From DATMQA01 sp035566895 (GTDB lineage Bacteria; Verrucomicrobiota; Verrucomicrobiia; Limisphaerales; UBA8199), in the NCBI GenBank assembly GCA_035566895.1, contig DATMQA010000104.1:1-20544 (forward strand): a DNA stretch of 20,544 bases. The letters run 5' to 3'. The position numbers and the translations under genes are program-made. Below are positions 14,218 to 20,544 of this stretch, one piece after another (the first letter of the stretch is position 1; every line of letters starts with the position of its first letter). The notes below the pieces were generated by a model. It was given only the letters and a program-made list of their open reading frames with translations, searched no databases and was not told where the DNA came from.

Positions 14218-14529
14218 TTACTTGGTGCCCGAGGCAGCCGTGTAAGCGCTCACTTTGCCATCAGCGCCGAGCCGCACTTCGAGTCTGCCGGACGTAGCAG
14301 CGGTACCGGCTTTTGTTGGCGCGAATCTCCAAGTCACATTCTTGCTGCCGTCAGGTCCCATCGTTCGGCTGCTCGCGGGGCCAAACCATTCCACAAGCTC
14401 CGCCTCTGTCGTGGCATCCTTTTTAATCAGCGCGACCTTGCTGTCATCGTAAACTCTGCCGGGAGTTGCACACCCGACAAACCAAGCACTCAACAGTCCA
14501 ATGGTCAGTAACCTACTCAGCTTTTTCAT
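14218..14529 (-). CDS. Small lipoprotein, SmpA/OmlA (BamE)-like
   Basis: The 103-residue product has a lipoprotein signal ending at Cys20 (LLSAWFVGC). The mature part has the BamE/SmpA layout: a helix containing IKKDATTEAELVEWFGPAS, then W-R-F in a strand, and a final beta strand (RLEVRLGADGKVSAYTAA). BamE belongs to the outer-membrane protein assembly machine. This copy is an isolated gene and may be a paralogue with another envelope role. A GAGGA ribosome-binding site lies 7 nt before the ATG. It should be processed by the signal peptidase encoded at 4365-4892. Confidence 0.75.
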   Translation of the reverse strand: MKKLSRLLTIGLLSAWFVGCATPGRVYDDSKVALIKKDATTEAELVEWFGPASSRTMGPDGSKNVTWRFAPTKAGTAATSGRLEVRLGADGKVSAYTAASGTK

Positions 14530-14635
14530 GGTCGTGTCCTCGTTTCAGTTCGGTCTGTGTGCGTTCACTGTTGGTTTAAAACACCGACAAGCGAATGAAG
14601 TTGCCTCCCAACTTGGAGCAGTTCAGCCCGCCCAC

Positions 14636-14695
14636 CGCGTCGGCGCGGTAAGAGCCAGGCAGTTCCGGCGAAGCTGGCCGAGCGCTGGGGATGAT
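14636..14695 (+). repeat. Dispersed GC-rich repeat, copy R11 (module B 3' half)
   Basis: agagccaggcagttccggcg then aagctggccgagcgctgggga matches the 3' half of R8 with about seven mismatches. It lies in the 278-bp divergent gap between the lipoprotein and the WD40-like gene. The rest of the gap shows no clear motif. Confidence 0.65.
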
Positions 14696-14807
14696 GGAAA
14701 CGGTGCTTTTGGACATTCGTGTGACGGGCGGCCACGTCGTGGGGGAAACTCGGCCCAGTCGGTTCTAGTCAGAAGAAGAGCGGAGTGGTACTTGTTGGGG
14801 AAATACT

Positions 14808-15905
14808 ATGGCAAGGCCGACCTTATTTTTTCTCCCCGCCTTGATGTGCCTGGCCTTAGCGGTCATGAACACCGAGGGTGCCTCCGAAGTGGAAACATTG
14901 GTGCGCGTGCCGCCTCTTCAAATGGTCGATGGCGTGCTCATTTCCCCCGATGGCAAAGCCATAGCCACTCTGCGGCACGAGGGCAACGTTTTGAACGCGG
15001 GAGGTAATGCGGTCACGCTCCAACTCTGGGCTATCCCCAAAGGCATCCTGCTCTGGACGGCTAAGGAATATGTATCGAGACTGCTTTCCTTCTCACCAGA
15101 TGGCGGTCGGTTGGTGGGGGTTGCAGAAGACGGGACCGTGGTGTTTTGGAAAAGCGATAACGGTCGAGTAAAGCTCAAGCTTCCTCGTCAAATGGGCTCT
15201 GCCCGGGCAGGCGTTTTTCTGGCCGACGGCGAGATTTTCCTGACCGCCATGAATAGTTGGGCGGGACAAGGGCCGCTTCCCAGTTCAGGGGAAATCCAGC
15301 TTTGGAAAACGAGAACCGGACGGCTCCTGCGCACAATGAGAGGACAAACCCATGTGATTTCCGCGTTGGCGATTTCGCCGGACGGCACGACGCTGGCGGT
15401 GGGTAGTGAGGAAGCCGGAATTAATGGCGTGGCTAACACGGTCAACATTTTCGACATACCAACGGGCAAGCTCCGCCATGCCCTGCGCTCCGGTACGAAC
15501 GTGTGGAGGATTAGCTCTCTGGCGTTTTCTCCCGACGGAAAGACTCTGGTTGCAGGCGACGGTTTGCGCGCCTGGACAGGTGAAATCAGGCTCTGGGACG
15601 TTGCCACCGGCCAGTTGAATAGAACCATCACCGATGAGGACGTGAGCGCGTCGGTTCCCATTTCGTCGAACCCTCTGGTCGCCTTTTCCCCAGACGGAGT
15701 GACGCTCGCTATCGTTGGGAAAAACCAACACATCAATCTATGGAACGTGGCGGCGGACAAGTGGCGGGCGAGTTTAGAAGGAGAAAGCAACGCGCTTCGA
15801 CCCAGTGACTACACCATCCAGTTTGTTGACGATGCGCTGCTCTTGGCTAAGGTCAATCCCTTTGAGCAGGTCGAAATCCAGACTTGGCATTACCAGAAAA
15901 AGTGA
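14808..15905 (+). CDS. Secreted WD40-like beta-propeller protein
   Basis: The 365-residue protein has a signal peptide (PTLFFLPALMCLALAVMNTE, cut near EGA). It then has about seven propeller blades, each marked by an SPDG turn: VLISPDGKAIAT, LLSFSPDGGRLVG, LAISPDGTTLAVG, LAFSPDGKTLVAG and VAFSPDGVTLAIV. Blades end in WD-type strands such as VNIFDIPTGKLRHAL, IRLWDVATGQL and INLWNVAADKW. The fold serves as a protein-binding or ligand-binding platform in the periplasm; no partner is evident. A weak ribosome-binding site (ggggaa) precedes the ATG. It is a single gene. Confidence 0.88.
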   Translation: MARPTLFFLPALMCLALAVMNTEGASEVETLVRVPPLQMVDGVLISPDGKAIATLRHEGNVLNAGGNAVTLQLWAIPKGILLWTAKEYVSRLLSFSPDGGRLVGVAEDGTVVFWKSDNGRVKLKLPRQMGSARAGVFLADGEIFLTAMNSWAGQGPLPSSGEIQLWKTRTGRLLRTMRGQTHVISALAISPDGTTLAVGSEEAGINGVANTVNIFDIPTGKLRHALRSGTNVWRISSLAFSPDGKTLVAGDGLRAWTGEIRLWDVATGQLNRTITDEDVSASVPISSNPLVAFSPDGVTLAIVGKNQHINLWNVAADKWRASLEGESNALRPSDYTIQFVDDALLLAKVNPFEQVEIQTWHYQKK

Positions 15906-15924
15906 AAGCTTCGCGGGTCACTTG

Positions 15925-16055
15925 CGCCAGGTGACCATCACGCTGGACGGTCCCCGCTCCGGGGCGGCGCTGGCCAAGCTGGTTGCTGGCCTGGCAGCCC
16001 ACCGACCAGGTGTGAAGCCCAGGGCCGTCCCGCGAAGCTGGACCAGCGCCGAGCA
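15925..16055 (+). repeat. Dispersed GC-rich repeat, copy R12 (full modules A and B)
   Basis: This is the longest copy. ggtgaccatcacgctggacg leads to module A (ggcggcgctggcc ends at 15975), then gctggcctggcagcccaccg, ggtgtgaagccc, and ggaccagcgcc (16040-16050), which can pair with ggcgctggcc at 15966-15975. It fills the gap between the WD40-like gene and the GloVer remnant. Confidence 0.8.
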
Positions 16056-16111
16056 CGAAATCCCGACCGCAACTGACGTGCCTGGCCAGCGCGGGGGTGG
16101 CCTGCTGGCAA

Positions 16112-16543
16112 TTACTGGCTTAACCGGAAAAACATTTGTGTGCCGGAAATGGGATTGGTCACGACGTATTGCCCATGGATAAGGAATCGCGAAGAAGTAA
16201 CATAGGACCATTCGGTCGGGGAAACCAAGGTGGGGGTGGTTACCAAGGAAAGAATTGAGGCGTTGGTGCTCGGCCATGTTATTATAACGTTGGTTCCAGA
16301 AGGAATGATTGTCAGTTGCGGCCACGTAAAGATTGGTAGGACCGGTAGCGAAATACTGAACACCGGGCCGTGGCCCATTCCGCCGCCCCCAGCCGTTGTC
16401 CCATACAGGGTGTTGTCTGACAAAACCAATCCGGCAAGCGGATAAGCTCCGTCGCTGTTGGTTAAGCTGGAACCAGAAACTGCCGTGAAACTATACAGGT
16501 TAGTGAGACCCCCGACAAAGGGGTAAACGGCGAACACCGTGCC
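16112..16543 (-). pseudogene. 3' remnant of a GloVer-type repeat protein with FFRLSQ C-terminal domain
   Basis: From about 16543 the minus strand encodes GTVFAVYPFVGGLTNLYSFT, then DGAYPLAGLVLSDNTLYGTT and GGMGHGPVFSISLP. This is one unit of the repeat called GloVer (general form LY.FT....DG..P.agLi.s...LYGT...GG..g.G.vF). The final ~75 residues (LTIIPSGTNVIITW...YVVTNPISGT...FFRLSQ) match the end of the protein at 6584-7324. GloVer proteins normally carry many units and a signal peptide. Here only one unit remains, no start fits, and the open frame further upstream has no family likeness. I therefore read it as a 5'-deleted gene whose lost part ended near the HTH gene. Confidence 0.75.
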
Positions 16544-16678
16544 GTCAATCCGGCACGCGGACCAAATCCGGTGATGCGGCGGCTTCAAGAGTTCACCTTT
16601 ACGCAAGTTACCAGCTAACTCCTGACCGCCCAGGGAACCGTGTTGTCGCTGGCGTCGGGCGGCGCTAGATGCCAAGCT

Positions 16679-16864
16679 GTGAAAAAAATAGACTGGTCCT
16701 CTGTGGACTGGCGAAAACCGGTTAGACAAATTGCAACGGAGATGGGTTGCAGCCGACAAGCTGTTTACCTGGCCCAGGCGCGGCGCTGGGTCGGGCCTGA
16801 GAAAGCCACAAAGCAGGCGGCGCGGTGCCATGTGACTCCTAACCATACCAGCCTGGCCCCTTGA
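16679..16864 (+). CDS. Small helix-turn-helix protein
   Basis: From GTG 16679 the product has 61 residues starting MKKIDWSSVDWRKPVRQIAT. The segment RQIATEMGCSRQAVYLAQAR (16-35) has the spacing of a helix-turn-helix. The 'DWS.VDW...' opening is a common form of small DNA-binding protein in verrucomicrobial genomes. The usual basic end is replaced by an unremarkable tail (RCHVTPNHTSLAP). An ATG at 16640 would add 13 residues that lie in a degenerate repeat-like stretch, so I favour the GTG. It is followed after 32 bp by the basic protein on the same strand, which suggests a two-gene unit. Confidence 0.6.
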   Translation: MKKIDWSSVDWRKPVRQIATEMGCSRQAVYLAQARRWVGPEKATKQAARCHVTPNHTSLAP

Positions 16865-16896
16865 CATTCTTGCGATTCCATCCACCTTGGCAGGCT

Positions 16897-17226
16897 ATGG
16901 AAATATCCAATTTATCGGCGCAAGAATTGCGGAAGGCAGCCAACCTCAAAGAGAAAATCGAGGGGCTACAAAGGCAACTGAACACACTACTGGGCGGTGA
17001 AATACCAATACCGATTCAGGCCGCGAACAAAGGCCCAAGGAGGCGGAAGCGAAGGAAGCTGAGCGCCCAGGGACTTGCCAATATTCGAGCCGGGGTTGCC
17101 AGGCGGATGGGCAAGCAGAACGGCGCGCCGAAAAAGCAGAGGAGCGCCGCCTGGAGAAAGGCGTTATCAGCAGCTTTGCGGAAGAGGTGGGCCAAGAGAA
17201 AAGCGCAGGGTAAGGCCAGCTTGTAA
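16897..17226 (+). CDS. Very basic coiled-coil protein, possibly DNA-binding
   Basis: The 109-residue product has an N-terminal coiled coil (SAQELRKAANLKEKIEGLQR, residues 7-26). A Gly/Pro linker follows, then a strongly basic C-terminal half (RRRKRRKLSAQGLANIRAGV at ~48-67, and RKALSAALRKRWAKRKAQGK). The 'k(L/M)SA.g.a.I...a..RWAK' pattern is typical of small proteins in verrucomicrobia that look like histone-tail or nucleoid proteins. DNA or RNA binding is inferred from charge only. Start is ATG 16897; TTG 16861 would extend the frame. It pairs with the HTH gene just upstream. Confidence 0.6.
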   Translation: MEISNLSAQELRKAANLKEKIEGLQRQLNTLLGGEIPIPIQAANKGPRRRKRRKLSAQGLANIRAGVARRMGKQNGAPKKQRSAAWRKALSAALRKRWAKRKAQGKASL

Positions 17227-17333
17227 AGTTCATAGCCATTCTGGATGTTGTCTGCCGCGTGGCTGGCAAGGGTCCCAATGGCAAAGAGGAGCGCCACGCG
17301 CCAGGGTTTGGCTTGGACAACGCAGGGTTTCAT
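17227..17333 (-). pseudogene. Possible N-terminal remnant of a secreted protein
   Basis: ATG at 17333 on the minus strand starts MKPCVVQAKPWRVALLFAIG followed by TLASHAADNIQNGYELYKL. That is a convincing signal peptide (basic start, hydrophobic core, ASHA cut) and the first residues of a mature chain. The frame then runs into the strand opposite the basic-protein gene, where it has no protein-like character. It may be the start of a gene cut off by rearrangement. Chance is the alternative. Confidence 0.3.
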
Positions 17334-17640
17334 GAAACAGTGGCCGGGCCAGCGTTCCAGGACGGTGAGGGACAGGTGGCTGATGCCAAATCTTCAACGA
17401 TCAGGGAATTACAGGATCCCATCCTGCGCTTTTCCCCCGAGCATGATTCTGCGTCTTAGCGACCCTTCACGTTTCGCCCCCACCTTCTCTGCCACCCGGA
17501 GGCTGGCGAGATTTCCTGGCGGCACCACAAATTCGATCCGATTTAAATGCAGGACATTAAAGCCAAATATCGCCGCCAGGAGCGTCGCCGCCGAACCGAT
17601 TCCATGACCGCTCTTCCCGGTGTGATTCTTCACCGGACCG
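17330..17640 (-). pseudogene. RimL/RimJ-type acetyltransferase remnant with frameshift
   Basis: The minus strand reads GIGSAATLLAAIFGFNVLHL, then NRIEFVVPPGNLASLRVAEK, then VGAKREGSLRRRIMLGGKAQDGIL and a stop at 17409. This is the C-terminal half of a RimL-like GNAT enzyme (NRIE...GN..S..VAEK.GA.REG.LR). The family usually continues D..LYSL. Skipping one A in ctgtaattccc restores LYSLIVEDL, so a single-base frameshift lies at about 17407-17410. The N-terminal half, with the acetyl-CoA loop, is missing. The repaired frame ends at 17330. I see no gene in the rest of the 17227-17828 gap apart from the possible signal-peptide start at 17333. Confidence 0.65.
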
Positions 17641-17828
17641 CGAGAATTGGTTCCAAGTCGTTCTCAAGGTTTAAATCTGAGGTCACTGTGCTCTGAGCAG
17701 CACATCCGGTGCCGCAGGGAAATCCCGTCATTCTGGCTTGAGCCGCGCGGACTATAGAGCACGCCCTGTGGATTTTTCATCAAGCCGCTCAAAACAAAAG
17801 CAGCTAAAACTGAGGGTTTGAATCTGGT

Positions 17829-18818
17829 TCATCGCAGGTCCGCCGTGAATGGCTGAACAAAACATTGATCACCCTTGCTGCCCGCGACCCAAACAGTATG
17901 CGTGTTTGGGTCCACCACGACACTGCGGCCCATCGCACCCGTCACTTGCCCTGAAACAGTCAACTTGTCGCCCTCGACCCGCACAATCGAGATTTTGCCC
18001 GAGCCGCCTGGGCAATAGGCGACATGGAACTGCGGGTCGTAAGCCATCTCGTCCACGCGATTTTCGATGTCCGCACTCGCCAGGACTTTGCCGGTCGTGC
18101 GGTCCAACAAACTCAGCTTACCCGTGCCGCCAGCCACCAGAACAGTTCCCCCGTCAGGAACCAGCGCCATTCCGTGAGGCTTGGCTGCCGGGACCACCGA
18201 CCAACTCTCCAGCAATTTATTGTTCGAGGGATCGAGCACCACCATCGTATTGTTGCCGCTAACCACTTGAAACAGGTGCTTGCCTTCAGCATCGAAAGCC
18301 AGGTCTTCCATGCTGCTGCCCGGCAGAACAATGGTGTGGTCGATCTTCTTTGCCTCCGCGTCGATGACCCACAGTTCAGCCGCCGTATCATTGCAAACGT
18401 AAGCTCGACCGTTCACCGGGTTGTAGGTCAGCAGATCGGCGGCGGCTGGCAACGCGACTTCCCCCGCAACTTCCAGTTTGTCGGCATCGACAATGACCAT
18501 CTTTGGCGGAGCACTAACGCTGACGTAATAGCGCCCGCGCTTGAGGTCCACTGCGGAGTCCTGCGCGGCCCCTGTGGGCACGCTCTTGACCAGATGCTTT
18601 GAATTCAGGTCGAATATATCCAGCGACTTGTTGCCGGTGTGCGCGAGCAGCAGCCGGTGTTTGGAGGCATCCAGTCGAATGAAATCGAATTTGCCTTGGG
18701 TTTTCTCCAGCAGAATTGGCTCCCCCGCTGTCAGCGGCGTTCCCTGCGCCGACCACGCCAAGGCGGCGAGCCAGCAGCCCAAGCCAACTCCCACTCGTGT
18801 CACATTCGCATTATTCAT
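17829..18818 (-). CDS. Secreted YVTN-family beta-propeller protein (YncE-like)
   Basis: The 329-residue protein has a signal peptide (GVGLGCWLAALAWSAQGTPL, cut near AQG) and then propeller blades built on the YVTN pattern. Examples are HRLLLAHTGNKSLDIFDLNS, GRYYVSVSAPPKMVIVDADK, GRAYVCNDTAAELWVIDAEA, and HLFQVVSGNNTMVVLDPSNN. Known relatives bind DNA weakly or act as surface or periplasmic scaffolds, and many have no known role. Start ATG 18818 follows aaggcga, an acceptable ribosome-binding site. It is divergent from the His-rich lipoprotein across a 250-bp region that holds a perfect 16-bp palindrome. Confidence 0.88.
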   Translation of the reverse strand: MNNANVTRVGVGLGCWLAALAWSAQGTPLTAGEPILLEKTQGKFDFIRLDASKHRLLLAHTGNKSLDIFDLNSKHLVKSVPTGAAQDSAVDLKRGRYYVSVSAPPKMVIVDADKLEVAGEVALPAAADLLTYNPVNGRAYVCNDTAAELWVIDAEAKKIDHTIVLPGSSMEDLAFDAEGKHLFQVVSGNNTMVVLDPSNNKLLESWSVVPAAKPHGMALVPDGGTVLVAGGTGKLSLLDRTTGKVLASADIENRVDEMAYDPQFHVAYCPGGSGKISIVRVEGDKLTVSGQVTGAMGRSVVVDPNTHTVWVAGSKGDQCFVQPFTADLR

Positions 18819-18897
18819 ATTCGCCTTATTCGTTTTGTCGCCTGTTCCGATGCGGCACTAGTTCAACTAAAGATGATGAAAGGAGCATGAACAAGGC

Positions 18898-18913
18898 ATG
18901 ACAATATTGTCAT
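18898..18913. promoter_or_regulatory. Perfect 16-bp palindrome, candidate operator
   Basis: ATGACAATATTGTCAT is an exact inverted repeat with no spacer, in the divergent region between the YVTN propeller (start 18818) and the lipoprotein (start 19069). It is AT-rich within otherwise GC-rich surroundings. A dimeric repressor site (TetR- or MarR-like size) is plausible. No matching regulator is encoded in the window. I cannot place -35/-10 boxes with confidence. Confidence 0.4.
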
Positions 18914-19068
18914 TCTTGCTCTCCGATCCACACTGGAGCAGGGCGATCCTGTGGACGACTTTTTGTTGTGCGTGGAGGAGGCGGTTAAAGCAATATGCTC
19001 GGTTTAGAAAAGTCTCAGGGGGGGATTCACCCCATCGCTGCCAGAAAGACCGAGTGGAATGTTTGTTC

Positions 19069-19227
19069 ATGAGAATCTGGATGAAACGATTCTTTTACTT
19101 TTTGACCGTCCTTGGATTACTTTCCGTTTCAGGGTGTGTGATTCGCGAAGGCCGTGGTGGAGACCGGGACCACTATTGGCATGGCGAAGGTCACGAAGAA
19201 CATTGGGATGGAGAGCATTGGCATTGA
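19069..19227 (+). CDS. Tiny His-rich lipoprotein
   Basis: From ATG 19069 the product has 52 residues (48 from ATG 19081). It has a clear lipoprotein signal ending LLSVSGC (Cys23), then a 29-residue mature part dominated by His, Trp, Gly and acidic residues (DRDHYWHGEGHEEHWDGEHW). Such a tail could bind metal ions such as Zn, Ni or Cu. This is inference from composition, and no known family is evident. Lipid attachment would need Lgt and the signal peptidase encoded at 4365-4892. The upstream palindrome may control it. Confidence 0.6.
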   Translation: MRIWMKRFFYFLTVLGLLSVSGCVIREGRGGDRDHYWHGEGHEEHWDGEHWH

Positions 19228-19447
19228 ACGGCAGCAATTGGCCGTGGAGCGAAGTTCAACGGCGTTCACATGTCGAGATTTATCCCTCGACTCCCAAGGC
19301 TCCGTCTGGCATAAGGCCGCGCTCTGCGGCGGTGTCGTTCAAGAGCGTGTCCGACGACGCGCTCCTGGAGCCGCCGCTGGGCGTTTCACCCTTTGCGCTT
19401 CTGCGGCTTGTCGCACAACCGATAGCCCAAATTCTCGTTTCCGTCAT

Positions 19448-20077
19448 TCATTTGCTCACCGCAAGCTTCAAGCCCAACCCGACAAACAGCGCCCCGGTTA
19501 CCCGCCTGACAATCGCCCGTGCGGAGGAGCCTCCACGCAACCTCCCGCTCACGGCGGCTGCAAACCAGGCGACGAGCAAGCAATATATGGTGCCGTTGAA
19601 AATGAAAACTGCGCCCAGAAACAGGAATGCCGCGATCTTATGACGGCTCGATGCACCCACGAACTGCGGGAGGAAGGACAAAAAGAAGAGTGCCACCTTG
19701 GGATTCAGCACATTCGTCAAAACACCTTGCCGATAAATCGCCCATCGACTCTGCCGCCCAAACACCGAAATCGCAGTGCCGGTTTCCGCGCTCCGTTCCA
19801 GCCATATCCGAACACCCAACCAGACCAAATACGCAGCCCCGGCAAATTTCACGACCATGAACGCGGACGCAGAAGCCGCGAGAATGGCGGATAATCCGAA
19901 GGCGGCGGCGAAAGTATGGACGAGGCACCCAGAACTGATCCCCAATACGGAAAGCACACCCGCTCTGCGTCCCTGCGACAGACTGCGGCCAAGGATATAG
20001 AAAGTGTCTGGGCCAGGTAGAATGTTAAGCAAGAGTCCGCTACCGATGAAAAGCCATAAATTCTGAATGCCGAGCAT
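19448..20077 (-). CDS. LysE/RhtB-family amino-acid exporter
   Basis: The 209-residue inner-membrane protein has the family signature near the N-terminus (NILPGPDTFYILGRSLSQGR, residues 18-37), followed by GVLSVLGISSGCLVHTFAAA and a third helix with AGAAYLVWLGVRIWLE. A second half follows, with QGVLTNVLNPKVALFFLSFL and PQFV, the other conserved block. Six helices are predicted. The family exports amino acids or related metabolites such as homoserine, threonine and lysine by proton exchange; the substrate cannot be read from sequence. It is a single gene with no LysG-like regulator beside it. Positions 19228-19447 downstream hold no gene I can support. Confidence 0.9.
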   Translation of the reverse strand: MLGIQNLWLFIGSGLLLNILPGPDTFYILGRSLSQGRRAGVLSVLGISSGCLVHTFAAAFGLSAILAASASAFMVVKFAGAAYLVWLGVRIWLERSAETGTAISVFGRQSRWAIYRQGVLTNVLNPKVALFFLSFLPQFVGASSRHKIAAFLFLGAVFIFNGTIYCLLVAWFAAAVSGRLRGGSSARAIVRRVTGALFVGLGLKLAVSK

Positions 20078-20390
20078 AACCGTGGACGTGCCATGCGAAT
20101 GTGGTGCAGAAGACTGGGCCGGTCAATGGGCGGATGACCGGAGCGGCATCCCAGCACAAAAGAACAAAGCCCATCGAAGCGATGGCACTCGCGGCAATGC
20201 TGCCTACGAATCTCGGCGACTGGGGAGTAGCCACTGGAAACCGCCGACGGTTAATTGGGCGGTGCTCCTTGCCGCAGCGCGATGAAGATTGGGACTTCTA
20301 TCACCGAGTCGCCGGTTGGGCGTTTCCCTTTGGGTCGGCTCGTGAATCCATCGTCAAAGATTGTCGGATTTTCCAAAGTGCGGTTATTTA
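20078..20390. other. Gap between LysE-type gene and sigma factor
   Basis: The 313 bases upstream of both divergent genes carry open frames on both strands without family likeness. I see no repeat copy and no convincing promoter boxes. It presumably contains the promoters for both flanking genes. Confidence 0.3.
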
Positions 20391-20544
20391 ATGGATAAGA
20401 TGCAGTCAAAGTCCGACGCACAGCTCCTCCGAGAATATGCCGAACAGGGTCACGAACCCGCGTTTGCCGAGATAGTCAGTCGGCACACAGACCTCGTCTA
20501 TTCGGCAGCGTTGCGTCAGGTGAATTCGCCGGACCTCGCGTGCG
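20391..20544 (+). CDS. ECF-type sigma factor, 3' partial
   Basis: The first 51 codons are present. The start region reads MDKMQSKSDAQLLREYAEQG, then PAFAEIVSRHTDLVYSAALR and QVNSPDLAC, ending at the window edge. This is sigma region 2, closely matching the sigma factor at 1889 (VREYAQSNSEQAFATVVSRH, then NLVYSVALRQV). Start is ATG 20391 or 20400. By analogy it may also have a membrane-anchored C-terminal half, but that lies outside the window. It is divergent from the LysE-type exporter. Confidence 0.85.
   Translation, partial: MDKMQSKSDAQLLREYAEQGHEPAFAEIVSRHTDLVYSAALRQVNSPDLAC

Noticed and set aside
16861..16866. TTGACA as a -35 box for the basic-protein gene
   Set aside because: No acceptable -10 box lies 16-18 bp downstream, and the position is too close to the start codon at 16897.
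19357..19385. GC-rich stretch gcgcgctcctggagccgccg as a further repeat copy
   Set aside because: It matches modules A and C only over short GC-rich words, without the diagnostic order; not enough to count it.
20040..20234. Minus-strand 64-residue hydrophobic frame upstream of the LysE-type gene
   Set aside because: It overlaps the exporter start, relies on a GTG start and has no recognisable motif; probably chance.
20101..20391. Plus-strand 96-codon frame before the second sigma factor
   Set aside because: No motif, and a competing frame in the same stretch is also open. It ends on the A of the sigma start codon, but that alone is weak.

Overview
The window most resembles a soil-type verrucomicrobial chromosome, near Pedosphaera/Limisphaerales. 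This is inferred from gene style, not from a marker gene. The pointers are two sigma factors of a type common there, one carrying a long membrane-anchored C-terminal half; a C-terminal domain ending in F-x-RLSQ shared by two unrelated secreted proteins; a fragment of a GloVer-type repeat protein; a small DW-S/K helix-turn-helix protein beside a very basic coiled-coil protein; and many secreted propeller, ankyrin and small lipoprotein genes. There is no rRNA, tRNA, CRISPR array or recognisable insertion sequence. Genes are mostly single, point in both directions and are separated by 100-300 bp gaps.

Layout. 1-1.6 kb: a GNAT acetyltransferase with an unusual C-terminal extension, convergent with a SAM methyltransferase. 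1.9-3.4 kb: an ECF-type sigma factor fused to a membrane segment, a coiled coil and a secretin-like tail. 3.5-6.5 kb: a run of minus-strand genes (a HEAT-protein remnant, a secreted NTF2-like protein, signal peptidase II, a four-helix membrane protein, a zinc-ribbon protein). 6.6-8.2 kb: a secreted protein with the shared C-terminal domain, then a GrpB-family protein. 8.3-9.3 kb: a secreted ankyrin-repeat protein. 9.6-12.0 kb: the one clear operon, a 36-codon leader ORF, cydA and cydB, joined by start/stop overlaps. 12.2-14.5 kb: a small membrane protein, a second HEAT remnant, a ChaA-type cation/H+ antiporter and a BamE-like lipoprotein. 14.8-17.7 kb: a WD40-like secreted protein, a truncated GloVer-type gene, the HTH/basic-protein pair and a frameshifted acetyltransferase remnant. 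17.8-20.5 kb: a YVTN propeller, a His-rich lipoprotein, a LysE-type exporter, and the start of a second sigma factor paralogous to the first.

The most striking unexplained pattern is a GC-rich imperfect-palindrome repeat present in about a dozen gaps. Every copy lies in the same orientation whatever the direction of the flanking genes. The copies are mosaics of three modules (called C, A and B below), and two of them abut the stop codon of a decayed HEAT-repeat gene.

Functionally the cyd genes give a high-affinity, cyanide-insensitive-type quinol oxidase. LspA would mature the lipoproteins encoded here and elsewhere. The two sigma factors suggest envelope-linked transcriptional control. The rest is accessory.
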